Source: Hymenobacter volaticus (GTDB taxonomy: Bacteria > Bacteroidota > Bacteroidia > Cytophagales > Hymenobacteraceae). From it: a stretch of DNA of 64,000 nucleotides. Within the stretch, counting starts at the first letter, position 1. Each line of letters starts with the position of its first letter. Location: contig NZ_CP095069.1 of the NCBI RefSeq assembly GCF_022921055.1, forward strand, positions 1 through 64,000, in the 5' to 3' direction. Below, in pieces: positions 38,329-45,716 of the stretch. The position numbers were made by a program, and so were the translations under genes. The notes under the pieces were generated by a model. The model searched no databases, was not told the DNA's origin, and saw only the letters and a list, made by a program, of their open reading frames with translations.

Positions 38329-40245
38329 CTAGAATCGGTGCCGCACGAATGCCTCGATGGCTTCGTATTCCGTGAGCCCCAGCTGATCGTAGAGCTTGGC
38401 GGTGGCGTGGTTGCGGTCTTCGGAGCGCTGCCAGAACTCGCGTTTGTCGTTGCCGGGGAATACGGCGCTATCTTTCTGCGACTGGTGCTTGAAGATGGCT
38501 TTACGCTTGCGCATCAACTCTTCGGGGCTAATGGGCACGGCCATCTCAATTTCCTCGACGTCCCATTCCTGCCAGGCGCCCCGGTACAGCCACAGGTAGC
38601 AGTCATCAAGCCATGCTTCCTTGCCCTTAAGGCGGCCGAGGGCCGCAAAAATGGCATCCAGGCACACGCGGTGGGTACCGTGGGGGTCACGCAAGTCGCC
38701 GGCCGCAAAAATTTGGTGCGGCTGAATTTCTTGCAGGATATCAACAACGGCTTGAATGTCGGCTTCGCCTAAGGGTTTTTTCTTTACCTGCCCTGTTTCG
38801 TAGAAGGGCATGTTCATGAAGTGTACGTTCTGTTCTTTTACGCCGCAAAAGCGGCATGCTGCTGCAGCTTCGCCTCGCCGGATCAGCGCCTTAATTTCTT
38901 GCACCAACGCGCTGTCTTCTTCACCAAGCTTTTTGTGCTTGAGAAACTCCACTACCTCAGCGTGTTGCTGCTGCATAGTTTCCACTCCCACGTTCAGCTT
39001 TTCCGCAAAGCCTAACGCAAAGTCGGCGTAGCGGCGCGCATCGTCGTCGAAGACAGCTAAGTTACCCGAGGTCTGATAAGCTACATGGACGTCGTGGCCC
39101 TGATCAACCAAGCGCAGCAGCGTACCACCCATTGAAATAACGTCGTCGTCGGGGTGGGGGCTGAAAATCAACGACCGTTTCAGTGCCGGCGCTGCCCGCT
39201 CAGGACGCTGCGTATCGTTGGAATTGGGTTTGCCACCCGGCCAACCCGTAATCGTGTGCTGAATGGTATTAAATACCTTGATGTTCAAGGCATAAGCATT
39301 ACCCGCTTCGGCTAGCAAGTCGCTTAAGCTGCCGTCCTTGTAATCCTCGTCGGTGAGTTTGAGAATGGGTTTATGCATCTTCAAGCTCAGCCAAATCACG
39401 GCTCGCCGGATTAGATTGTCGTCCCACAAGCACATGCCCACCAACCAAGGAGTTTTGATGCGAGTAAGCTCTAGGGCTGCCCATTTATCTACCACTACTT
39501 GCACGTGGGGGTGCTGTTGCAGAAAAGAAGCGGGCACCTCATCGGAGATCTTGCCTTCCACGGTTTCCTGCAGGATTTTGGCTTTGCCCTCGCCCCAAGC
39601 TAGCAAGATAATTTGCCGGGCCTTCATGATGGTGCCCACCCCCATGGTTAGCGCCCGTAGCGGCACATACTCTTCCTTGATGAAGTCTTTGGCGGCATCG
39701 GTGATAGTCAGTGGGTCGAGCTTTACCAGCCGGGTAGCCGAATTGATTGAGGAGCCTGGTTCGTTGAAACCAATGTGGCCGGTTCGCCCAATACCGAGCA
39801 ATTGCAGATCCAACCCGCCGCAAGCTTTGATCTGTTGCTCGTAAGCCAAGCAGTACTCTTTTACCTTTTCCACTGGCAAGGTGCCGTCCGGAATGTGAAT
39901 GTTTTCGGGCAGGATGTCGATGTGGTTGAAAAGCTGTTCGTGCATGAAATGCACGTAGCTCTGCAACTCATCGGGCTGCATGGGATAGTACTCGTCTAGG
40001 TTGAAAGTGACTACGTTGGCAAAACTCAACCCTTCCTCCCGGTGCAAGCGAATAAGTTCTTTGTATACACCAATAGGTGAGGAACCGGTGGCTAGCCCCA
40101 GTACGGCTTGTTCGCCTTTTTCCTGTTTGCTGCGGATTAACTCGGCAATTTCGTAAGCCACACTGACTGCGCCTTCCGCAGGGTCTTCGAAAATAGTTAC
40201 CGGCAGCTTCTCAAAGGTGGTCTCCGGATAATGTAAAACTTCCAT
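38329..40245 (-). CDS. nagB: Glucosamine-6-phosphate deaminase fused to a PIG-L/LmbE deacetylase domain
   Basis: The N-terminal 265 residues are NagB: VLGLATGSSPIGVYKELIRLH, VVTFNLDEYYPM, LLGIGRTGHIGFNEPGS and PASFLQQHPHVQVVVDKWAA, converting glucosamine 6-phosphate to fructose 6-phosphate and ammonia. After a linker of about 90 residues a second domain begins SLIFSPHPDDDVISMGGTLLRL, the metal-binding PHPDD motif of PIG-L/LmbE N-acetylglucosamine deacetylases, followed by GDLRDPHGTHRVCLDAI with the further histidine ligand. The total of 638 residues matches a fusion known in Bacteroidota. No separate nagA is in the window, so the second domain may supply a deacetylation, but its substrate is unproven. 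The gene is divergent from the LacI-type regulator. Confidence 0.93.
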   Translation of the reverse strand: MEVLHYPETTFEKLPVTIFEDPAEGAVSVAYEIAELIRSKQEKGEQAVLGLATGSSPIGVYKELIRLHREEGLSFANVVTFNLDEYYPMQPDELQSYVHFMHEQLFNHIDILPENIHIPDGTLPVEKVKEYCLAYEQQIKACGGLDLQLLGIGRTGHIGFNEPGSSINSATRLVKLDPLTITDAAKDFIKEEYVPLRALTMGVGTIMKARQIILLAWGEGKAKILQETVEGKISDEVPASFLQQHPHVQVVVDKWAALELTRIKTPWLVGMCLWDDNLIRRAVIWLSLKMHKPILKLTDEDYKDGSLSDLLAEAGNAYALNIKVFNTIQHTITGWPGGKPNSNDTQRPERAAPALKRSLIFSPHPDDDVISMGGTLLRLVDQGHDVHVAYQTSGNLAVFDDDARRYADFALGFAEKLNVGVETMQQQHAEVVEFLKHKKLGEEDSALVQEIKALIRRGEAAAACRFCGVKEQNVHFMNMPFYETGQVKKKPLGEADIQAVVDILQEIQPHQIFAAGDLRDPHGTHRVCLDAIFAALGRLKGKEAWLDDCYLWLYRGAWQEWDVEEIEMAVPISPEELMRKRKAIFKHQSQKDSAVFPGNDKREFWQRSEDRNHATAKLYDQLGLTEYEAIEAFVRHRF

Positions 40246-40484
40246 AGCTGGTTTTCGAGTTTAAAAATCAGGGTTTTAAGAACGAAGCAGGAAGGTCCCG
40301 TGCGGGAAAAAATAGATGGCCGCGGTAGCGCTGGCAACGGAGAGCATGCTGACCTGAGAAAACAAGTCACACGGGTAAAGACGACAGTTCAAACGTCGTC
40401 GCGTAACTGGACTTTGGTAAGCCGTAGAGATTGGGTTGATTCAAACGTAATCACCTCATTATTATAAAGCAAATAAATAAATGG

Positions 40485-40506
40485 AAAAATGTGTGCGCAC
40501 ACGCAA
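40485..40506. promoter_or_regulatory. Putative operator of the LacI-type regulator (copy 2)
   Basis: Contains GTGTGCGCACAC at 40491-40502 and is identical over 22 bases to the site at 35682-35703. It lies in the 494-base gap between divergent nagB (start 40245) and lacI-like (start 40740), a natural place for control of both. Confidence 0.7.
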
Positions 40507-40521
40507 ATTAAATTCGAGGGA

Positions 40522-40535
40522 GTGGGCGCACACGC
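40522..40535. promoter_or_regulatory. Secondary operator-like site next to copy 2
   Basis: GTGGGCGCACACGC differs from the operator core at one position and lies 31 bases from it, the same arrangement as the pair near 35.7 kb. Apart from these two sites I see nothing specific in 40246-40739. Confidence 0.5.
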
Positions 40536-40739
40536 ATTCTAAGTAATGGGATAGGATTACAAGAAGACTTTTTCTTAAGTTTAGAAATAAACCTAGGCGA
40601 CAGCATGCATAGTAAGTAAATTTGGGAGGTCTGAACCTCTACGCACCCTGAGGGCCCCTATACGGCGCCACTTTTTTGGGTTACGCTGGTACTCTATCAA
40701 AGGATAAGGCAGACTTTTCATTACTGGCAGAAAGCAATT

Positions 40740-41816
40740 ATGAGCAAGAACGGAGTGCGGCTGAAGGACATCGCAGCCAAGGCTAACGTGTCGGTGGGCA
40801 CAGTCGACCGGGTGCTGCATAACCGCGGCCGCGTGGCCGAGGATGTGCGCCAGAAGGTACTGCACATGATGCAGGAACTTGCCTATGAGCCCAACTTGCT
40901 GGCCCGCACGCTCGGAGCCAACCGCTCCTACCGCCTTGCCGTGCTCCACCCCGACCACACACTCGACCCTTATTGGGATGCTCCTTGGCGCGGTATTGCT
41001 CAGGCCGCCCGTGAGCTGCAATCCTACGGTATCAGCGTACTCAGCTTCCCCTACGTCCTGAGCCAGGTAGATTCCTTCCGCCAGCAGGCACAAGCCGCTA
41101 CCGACGCACAGCCCGACGGTATTCTGCTGGCCCCTTTGTTCTATCGCGAGGCGCTACACTTTTTTACCCTCTGGCAACAGGCGCAGATTCCCTACGTGTT
41201 GTTTAACACGCACATCGCCGAGGCGCAGGCCTTAAGCTATGTGGGCCAGGACTCATACCAGAGTGGGGTACTGGCTGGCAAGCTGCTACAGCTGGGCCAA
41301 TCGGCGCCAGCCACTTTCCTGATCGCCCACATCGGCGAGGATACGGCTAATGCTGTGCACATCACAGAAAAAGAGCGCGGCTTCCGCGACTACTTTGCCC
41401 GGCTGACGCCGGAGACAACTGCGGGCGGTAGCTACACGCTGCGCCGCCTCGAACTGCCTGACCCGAGTGAAGCCGCCTTTGCCCGCCAACTCACGGCGCT
41501 ACTCGACGAGCCAGCGGACCAGTTGCAGGGTATCTTCGTGAGCACGTCTAAGGCTTATGCTCTTGCTCCTTACCTGCAGGCATACCACCGCGAGCACCTA
41601 CGCCTAGTGGGTTATGACCTACTCGAGCAAAATATAGCGTTTCTGCACGAGAACGTGATTGACTTTTTGATCAATCAGAATCCGCAGCAGCAGGGCTACC
41701 GGGGCCTGTACGCACTGGCCGACCAGCTTGTCTTCAAGAAGCCAGTGGGTTCGATCCAAAACCTTCCCCTCGACATCATCACCAAGGAGAACGTGCACTA
41801 CTATCTCGACAAGTAG
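40740..41816 (+). CDS. LacI-family transcriptional regulator
   Basis: A 358-residue regulator likely to sense a chitin-derived sugar and control the surrounding locus. The N-terminal helix-turn-helix is textbook: VRLKDIAAKANVSVGTVDRVLHNRGRVAEDVRQKVLHMMQELAYEPNLLARTL, including the hinge helix. The rest is a periplasmic-binding-protein-like sensor (YRLAVLHPDHTLDPYWDAPWRGIAQAARELQSYGISV, DGILLAPLFYREA, FLIAHIGEDTANAVHITEKERGFRDYF, LRLVGYDLLEQNIAFL). The start is ATG at 40740. The palindromic sites at 40485-40535 lie about 205-255 bases upstream. The DNA target is inferred from their position. Confidence 0.93.
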   Translation: MSKNGVRLKDIAAKANVSVGTVDRVLHNRGRVAEDVRQKVLHMMQELAYEPNLLARTLGANRSYRLAVLHPDHTLDPYWDAPWRGIAQAARELQSYGISVLSFPYVLSQVDSFRQQAQAATDAQPDGILLAPLFYREALHFFTLWQQAQIPYVLFNTHIAEAQALSYVGQDSYQSGVLAGKLLQLGQSAPATFLIAHIGEDTANAVHITEKERGFRDYFARLTPETTAGGSYTLRRLELPDPSEAAFARQLTALLDEPADQLQGIFVSTSKAYALAPYLQAYHREHLRLVGYDLLEQNIAFLHENVIDFLINQNPQQQGYRGLYALADQLVFKKPVGSIQNLPLDIITKENVHYYLDK

Positions 41817-41861
41817 AGCGGCCTATTTTATCCTCGCTTGCAACATCCATAGTCAACTAGC

Positions 41862-41904
41862 AAACACAAAGAGCCGGCCTCGGATGGGCCGGCTCTTTGT
41901 GTTT
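41862..41904. terminator. Bidirectional terminator
   Basis: The arms 41862-41879 and 41887-41904 are perfect complements over 18 bp (AAACACAAAGAGCCGGCC and its reverse complement) with a 7-base loop. The lacI-like and NmrA-like genes converge here, and the A/T ends of both arms fit termination in either direction. Confidence 0.9.
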
Positions 41905-41919
41905 AGGCGTTACTAGTGG

Positions 41920-42798
41920 TTAAAAAGCTGCAGCAAACTCCTTGGCAAAATCGGCTAGCTTCACTTTGCCCATGACTGGCTTATGTATTTCGTAGTCCTC
42001 GCCTAACTTGCCACTATGGATGCTAGCGTACAATTCCACTACGCCAGCGGCCGCTGGGGCCGGCACTCCGTTTTGCTCTAATGCTCCTTGCATTTGCTGG
42101 TCGGTAAAGGTTAACCACTGCAAATCAGGCTTACCAATAGCCGCCCCTAAAACGCGCGCTGCTTCACTGCATGTGCATTCATCACTGGAAACGTAGCGCA
42201 CGTGCTGGCCCACAGTACTAAGAGTCGTTAGCTCTTCGGCGGCCGCGGAAGCAATATCGCGCGGGTGGACCATAGCCACTTTATCGTCGCCCCCATAGTT
42301 GGCGCCAATGAAGCCTTGCGCTTTGATCATGCCCACGAAGCCATATAGGTTGGTATAGAAGGAAGTTGGTCGTAGGTGGGTAAGGGCCACATCCGCTAGC
42401 TTGTTGAGAATAGTCTCTACATGGTGCGAGCCAAGAATAGGACCGGTGCCTTTGTCTAAGTGGGCACCCCAACTGCTAAGGCCAACCACCCGCTTAACGC
42501 CTGTTTGCTGAATGGCATGTGCGTAGTTGTGGGCTAGTCGGCTGTAGTAGGCTACCTGATTGGGCTCAGTGAAATTGGGCGGTATCATTACGTACACAGC
42601 ATCGGCTCCGGTGAAAGCAGACGTCAGAAAAGCCACGTCTTCCAGTGAACCGATAGCAGTGGCAGCGCCTAAAGCCTCAATCTCTGGTTGCTTGCCTGGT
42701 TTGCTGCTGATTACTGTAACCGCATGCCCTTTCTCAACGAGCACTTGTGTTAGCGGTTTACTAATGTTTCCTAATGAGCCTGTTACAACAATTTTCAT
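41920..42798 (-). CDS. NmrA-like NAD(P)-binding reductase
   Basis: A 292-residue atypical SDR of the NmrA/QOR2 type. ATG at 42798 gives MKIVVTGSLGNISKPLTQVLVEKGHAVTVISSKP with the Rossmann glycine motif at the start; the open frame further upstream runs through the operator palindrome and is not likely coding. GADAVYVMIPPNF, VKRVVGLSSWGAH and LTHLRPTSFYTNLYG are typical of the family, which includes quinone reductases and redox-sensing regulators. The catalytic Y-x3-K pair of classical SDRs is not evident, as usual in this family. A 39-bp palindrome lies 23 bases upstream of the start and probably puts it under the divergent TetR regulator. Confidence 0.87.
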   Translation of the reverse strand: MKIVVTGSLGNISKPLTQVLVEKGHAVTVISSKPGKQPEIEALGAATAIGSLEDVAFLTSAFTGADAVYVMIPPNFTEPNQVAYYSRLAHNYAHAIQQTGVKRVVGLSSWGAHLDKGTGPILGSHHVETILNKLADVALTHLRPTSFYTNLYGFVGMIKAQGFIGANYGGDDKVAMVHPRDIASAAAEELTTLSTVGQHVRYVSSDECTCSEAARVLGAAIGKPDLQWLTFTDQQMQGALEQNGVPAPAAAGVVELYASIHSGKLGEDYEIHKPVMGKVKLADFAKEFAAAF

Positions 42799-42820
42799 GG
42801 GGAGTGATGATGCGGTTTGG

Positions 42821-42859
42821 AGTTGTAAGTATACTATACAGTATAGTATACTTACAACT
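42821..42859. promoter_or_regulatory. Perfect 39-bp palindrome, putative TetR operator
   Basis: The 19-base arm at 42821-42839 is the exact reverse complement of 42841-42859, with a single central base at 42840. The core has nested repeats of GTATAC and TATAC. It lies between the divergent NmrA-like gene (start 42798) and the TetR gene (start 43071), close to the NmrA start, so it most likely overlaps that promoter. Confidence 0.8.
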
Positions 42860-43070
42860 GTAGCACCATAAATGTTTACTGCTATTGTACTAGCAGTTTT
42901 GCTGGCCGCTGTTCCATAGATCGGTAGTCCCAACAAGAGAGGCTATTTTTGCTTGGCTGGGTTTCGTTGGCAAACAGTCCTACTTGCTGCATCAGACAGT
43001 ATTAGCATAGTACCTTACCCAATAGCGCGAAGCCCAGCGGCAAGCGGCATATTATTCAATAACTACTAGG

Positions 43071-43688
43071 ATGGCCAAACGCGGTGTCGAGCTTCGGAAT
43101 CAGATGATACATGCTGCCAAGGCTGTATTCCTAGAAGTTGGCTTCGAGCGGGCATCCATGGACCGGATTGCTGAACACGCAAACACCACCAAACGCACTC
43201 TGTACGCCCACTTTATAAGCAAGGAAAACTTGTTCTTGGCAGTATTCGATTTGGTGTTGGAACTGCAGCTAGACCATTTGAAGGAGCCAGCTGACTACGC
43301 CACCGATACTGAACAGGCTTTGGTCCTGTTCTGCGCTCACTTTCTAGAAACAATCTTGTCAAGCAAACCCCTGCGTTTGTGTCGCTTGGGTATCACTGAA
43401 GCCGAGCGGTTTCCGCAGGGCTCTGTACGCCTACACGAGGCATTGTTTGAAACTGCACAAGCGCGCATAGCTCTGTTTCTGGAGTCTCGGCTGACGATAG
43501 AAACCGGTGTGAGTCAGCAATTGGCTCAACTGCTGCTAGGTCAACTGCTATATCCGCGCTACACACGTGCGCTATTTGGCCTAGTAGAACCCACTGCGAG
43601 TTGGTCTGACGACTTAGGCGCCAGCCCGGTTATAGACGTAACTCCCATTCGCAACACGATAGTATCGATCATCCCAGTGCTTAAATAA
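43071..43688 (+). CDS. TetR-family transcriptional regulator
   Basis: A 205-residue repressor-type protein. The N-terminal helix-turn-helix reads NQMIHAAKAVFLEVGFERASMDRIAEHANTTKRTLYAHFISKENLFLAVFD, a strong TetR_N match. The C-terminal 140 residues form the helical ligand-binding domain, with VLFCAHFLETILSSKPLRLCRLGITEAERFPQ resembling the TetR C-terminal group found with AcrR-like regulators. It is divergent from the NmrA-like gene with the 39-bp palindrome between them. A very long hairpin terminator lies 160 bases downstream. Confidence 0.93.
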   Translation: MAKRGVELRNQMIHAAKAVFLEVGFERASMDRIAEHANTTKRTLYAHFISKENLFLAVFDLVLELQLDHLKEPADYATDTEQALVLFCAHFLETILSSKPLRLCRLGITEAERFPQGSVRLHEALFETAQARIALFLESRLTIETGVSQQLAQLLLGQLLYPRYTRALFGLVEPTASWSDDLGASPVIDVTPIRNTIVSIIPVLK

Positions 43689-43846
43689 TAGTCGAGGCAA
43701 CTTTTAGCCTCAATCAGATACAAGCATTTGCTACTATATCCACTACTACCAGGGCTCACACCTCGTCGCCGACTTCATACCGATAGATTTACTTACGCAG
43801 AATTAATATTAGCAATTAATAAGGCTCAGCACCTCGTGCAGTCGAA

Positions 43847-43909
43847 AGCCCCAACCAAACAAAAGCCTCTGGAGCAGCTTGCTCTAGAGGCTTTTGTTTG
43901 GTTGGGGCT
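43847..43909. terminator. Very long terminator hairpin
   Basis: A perfect 24-bp stem (43847-43870 with 43886-43909) is extended by a G-T wobble and five more pairs (GAGCA with TGCTC) around a 3-base loop. It is followed by CTTTG on the plus strand and lies between the convergent TetR and SDR genes, just before the SDR stop codon. Confidence 0.85.
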
Positions 43910-43915
43910 CTTTGT

Positions 43916-44797
43916 CTAGCTAGCGAAATAGTGTCCCTGCTCTAAATCTTCCAGTAGCCCTACACGAGTTGGGTGCCAATCCAACCACTGTTGGGTAAGT
44001 GCGCTGGAAGCCGCTAGATCCATGCTCGCGAAGCGTGCAATCCAGTTGAAATGTTCTGTCGCTTCCTCCACCGATTTCGACGCTACTGGTACATTCAGGT
44101 GCCGGCCGATTATATCAGCTAGGTCACGTAGCGAAATTCCTTCATCGGCTACCCCGTGGTAGCATGCTCCAGCTGGGGCTTTTTCTAGCGCCAACCGAAA
44201 CAAATGGGCGGCATCGAGCCGGTGTACGGCTGGCCAGCGGTTCAATCCTTCTCCGATATAGGCCGCCTCACCTTTTTGCCGAGCCACTTCAATGAGATAA
44301 GGAACGAAGCCGTGGTCACCCTGGTCGTGCACCGACGCGGCCAGCCGTACCACCGACGCGCGCACGCCCTGCGGAACTAAGGCTAGCGCCGCTTGCTCCG
44401 ATGTGCGGGCTCCGCTAGTAGGCACATCTTGCTCGGTGGCTATGCGGCCTTCAGGGAATCCGGCCAGACCCGAAGTCACAACCAGCGGCCGATTGGAACC
44501 AACCAATATGCTGCCCATTGCCTCAATGGCACGTTGATCAGTGACAGCCGCAGCTTGATACTGCGAGAAGTCGTGGATAAAGGCCAGGTGGATAACACCA
44601 TCAGTAGTGCTAGCTCCGTGTTTCAAACTGTCGAGGTCATTTAGGTCGCCTCGTAGCACTTCAGCTCCGGCCGCTGTCAATGCTTGTGCTGACTTGTCGG
44701 AGCGAGCTAGGCCTAGCACTTGATAGCCGGCTTGCAACAATTCCTGCACCACGGCTGAGCCAACAAAACCTGATGCCCCCGTCACAAAAACTTTCAT
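43916..44797 (-). CDS. NAD-dependent epimerase/dehydratase-like SDR
   Basis: A 293-residue extended SDR. ATG at 44797 gives MKVFVTGASGFVGSAVVQELLQAGYQVLGLARS, with the TGxxGxxG cofactor motif. VEVLRGDLNDLDSLKHG and GVIHLAFIHDFSQY follow as expected. The usual active-site Y-x3-K is not obvious; the region after PLVVTSGLAGFPEGR has a serine-threonine rich stretch (SGARTSEQAALAL) instead of tyrosine-lysine. Catalytic activity is therefore uncertain. The C-terminus has GVADEGISLRDLADIIGRHLNVPV. The stop lies just after the terminator at 43847-43909. Confidence 0.88.
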   Translation of the reverse strand: MKVFVTGASGFVGSAVVQELLQAGYQVLGLARSDKSAQALTAAGAEVLRGDLNDLDSLKHGASTTDGVIHLAFIHDFSQYQAAAVTDQRAIEAMGSILVGSNRPLVVTSGLAGFPEGRIATEQDVPTSGARTSEQAALALVPQGVRASVVRLAASVHDQGDHGFVPYLIEVARQKGEAAYIGEGLNRWPAVHRLDAAHLFRLALEKAPAGACYHGVADEGISLRDLADIIGRHLNVPVASKSVEEATEHFNWIARFASMDLAASSALTQQWLDWHPTRVGLLEDLEQGHYFAS

Positions 44798-45219
44798 AAC
44801 TGATTTGCTTAAAGAATGATACTTCCTGCACAAAGGTCAGCAGCACGCCTTGCTATCCATTGCGCCAAGCAAACCATCTACTGTAGAATTCAAACAATCA
44901 GGTCGTTTAGAAAGCTAGGTAGTAGGCACTATTTATTGATAGTAAGCAGGATTTGTACTGTGTGCATCAACAAACAAGATGATAATGGATGTTGGCTTAA
45001 GTCTACATTTGATATGCATCTACTTATTCGACTTATCATCACGGATGATTTCGCTGCTCATCGATCACAAAAAGCTCTCATTGCATTATTGCTAAGCAAA
45101 TACAGCTAGCATCTGTACACTATTAAAACCTTAAATATCAACCTTCAAGACGTGTAGCATTAGGGTTTTACACATATCTTATAGCCATTTCCAACTATAC
45201 CTGCTTACCCTAGTTCTGT
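44798..45219. other. A/T-rich intergenic region
   Basis: About 420 bases with no supportable gene. One 97-codon frame on the plus strand has a composition unlike the neighbours and is probably noncoding. No notable repeat was seen. The promoters of the flanking divergent genes should be here. Confidence 0.45.
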
Positions 45220-45633
45220 ATGCCGACCAGCACCAAACATGCTGCCTATTTTGAAAACGCTATTGGTCGGATTACCGAGCATCCGGAAGGGTATGCTTTC
45301 GTTCTGTACTACAACGTGCCCCGACAACTCAATGACTTACGGGCTTTGCTGATGCATCTAGGTCAACTATTGCTGCGGCGCGGGTGGCACCGTATTCTAG
45401 TGGACATGTACTCGATTCAGCCCCTAACCGAGCCGGAAAAAGCTATGCTAGCCAAGGAATGGTATGGAGGCGTAATTGCGCGGCCCCAGCGGATATGCAC
45501 AGCATTTATAATGGCGAAAGATGCGGTTACTCGGCTTTCCATCCGCGAAATCCAGATTTATGCTCGTAAGCAGAACGACTCCAATGCTTTCCAAAGCTTA
45601 GACGAGGCCCGCGCCTATTTAATTACCTGTTAA
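45220..45633 (+). CDS. Hypothetical protein, 137 aa (possible STAS/SpoIIAA-like fold)
   Basis: A cytoplasmic protein with no signal or membrane segment. The alternation IGRITEHPEGYAFVLYYNVPRQLNDLRALLMHLGQLLLRRGWHRILVDMYSIQPLTEPEKAMLAKEWY recalls the short SpoIIAA/STAS-like proteins common in Bacteroidota, with the strand-loop HRILVDMYSIQPLT in the place of the phospho-acceptor loop. The end (FQSLDEARAYLITC) also fits the last helix of that fold. I do not assign a function. It converges with the histidine kinase gene at 45717-47102. Confidence 0.6.
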   Translation: MPTSTKHAAYFENAIGRITEHPEGYAFVLYYNVPRQLNDLRALLMHLGQLLLRRGWHRILVDMYSIQPLTEPEKAMLAKEWYGGVIARPQRICTAFIMAKDAVTRLSIREIQIYARKQNDSNAFQSLDEARAYLITC

Positions 45634-45716
45634 GTGCTCGGTTATCACTGAGTTGATAGGAAAGTACTCTTCAAGCCGATAGATATGCTATGCAGGCTAG
45701 CTTGGCAACTCGGCAG

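Noticed and set aside
44816..45109. A 97-codon frame on the plus strand in the A/T-rich gap
   Set aside because: It has no family resemblance, an unusual composition (many Cys, Ile, Arg) and no conserved start context.
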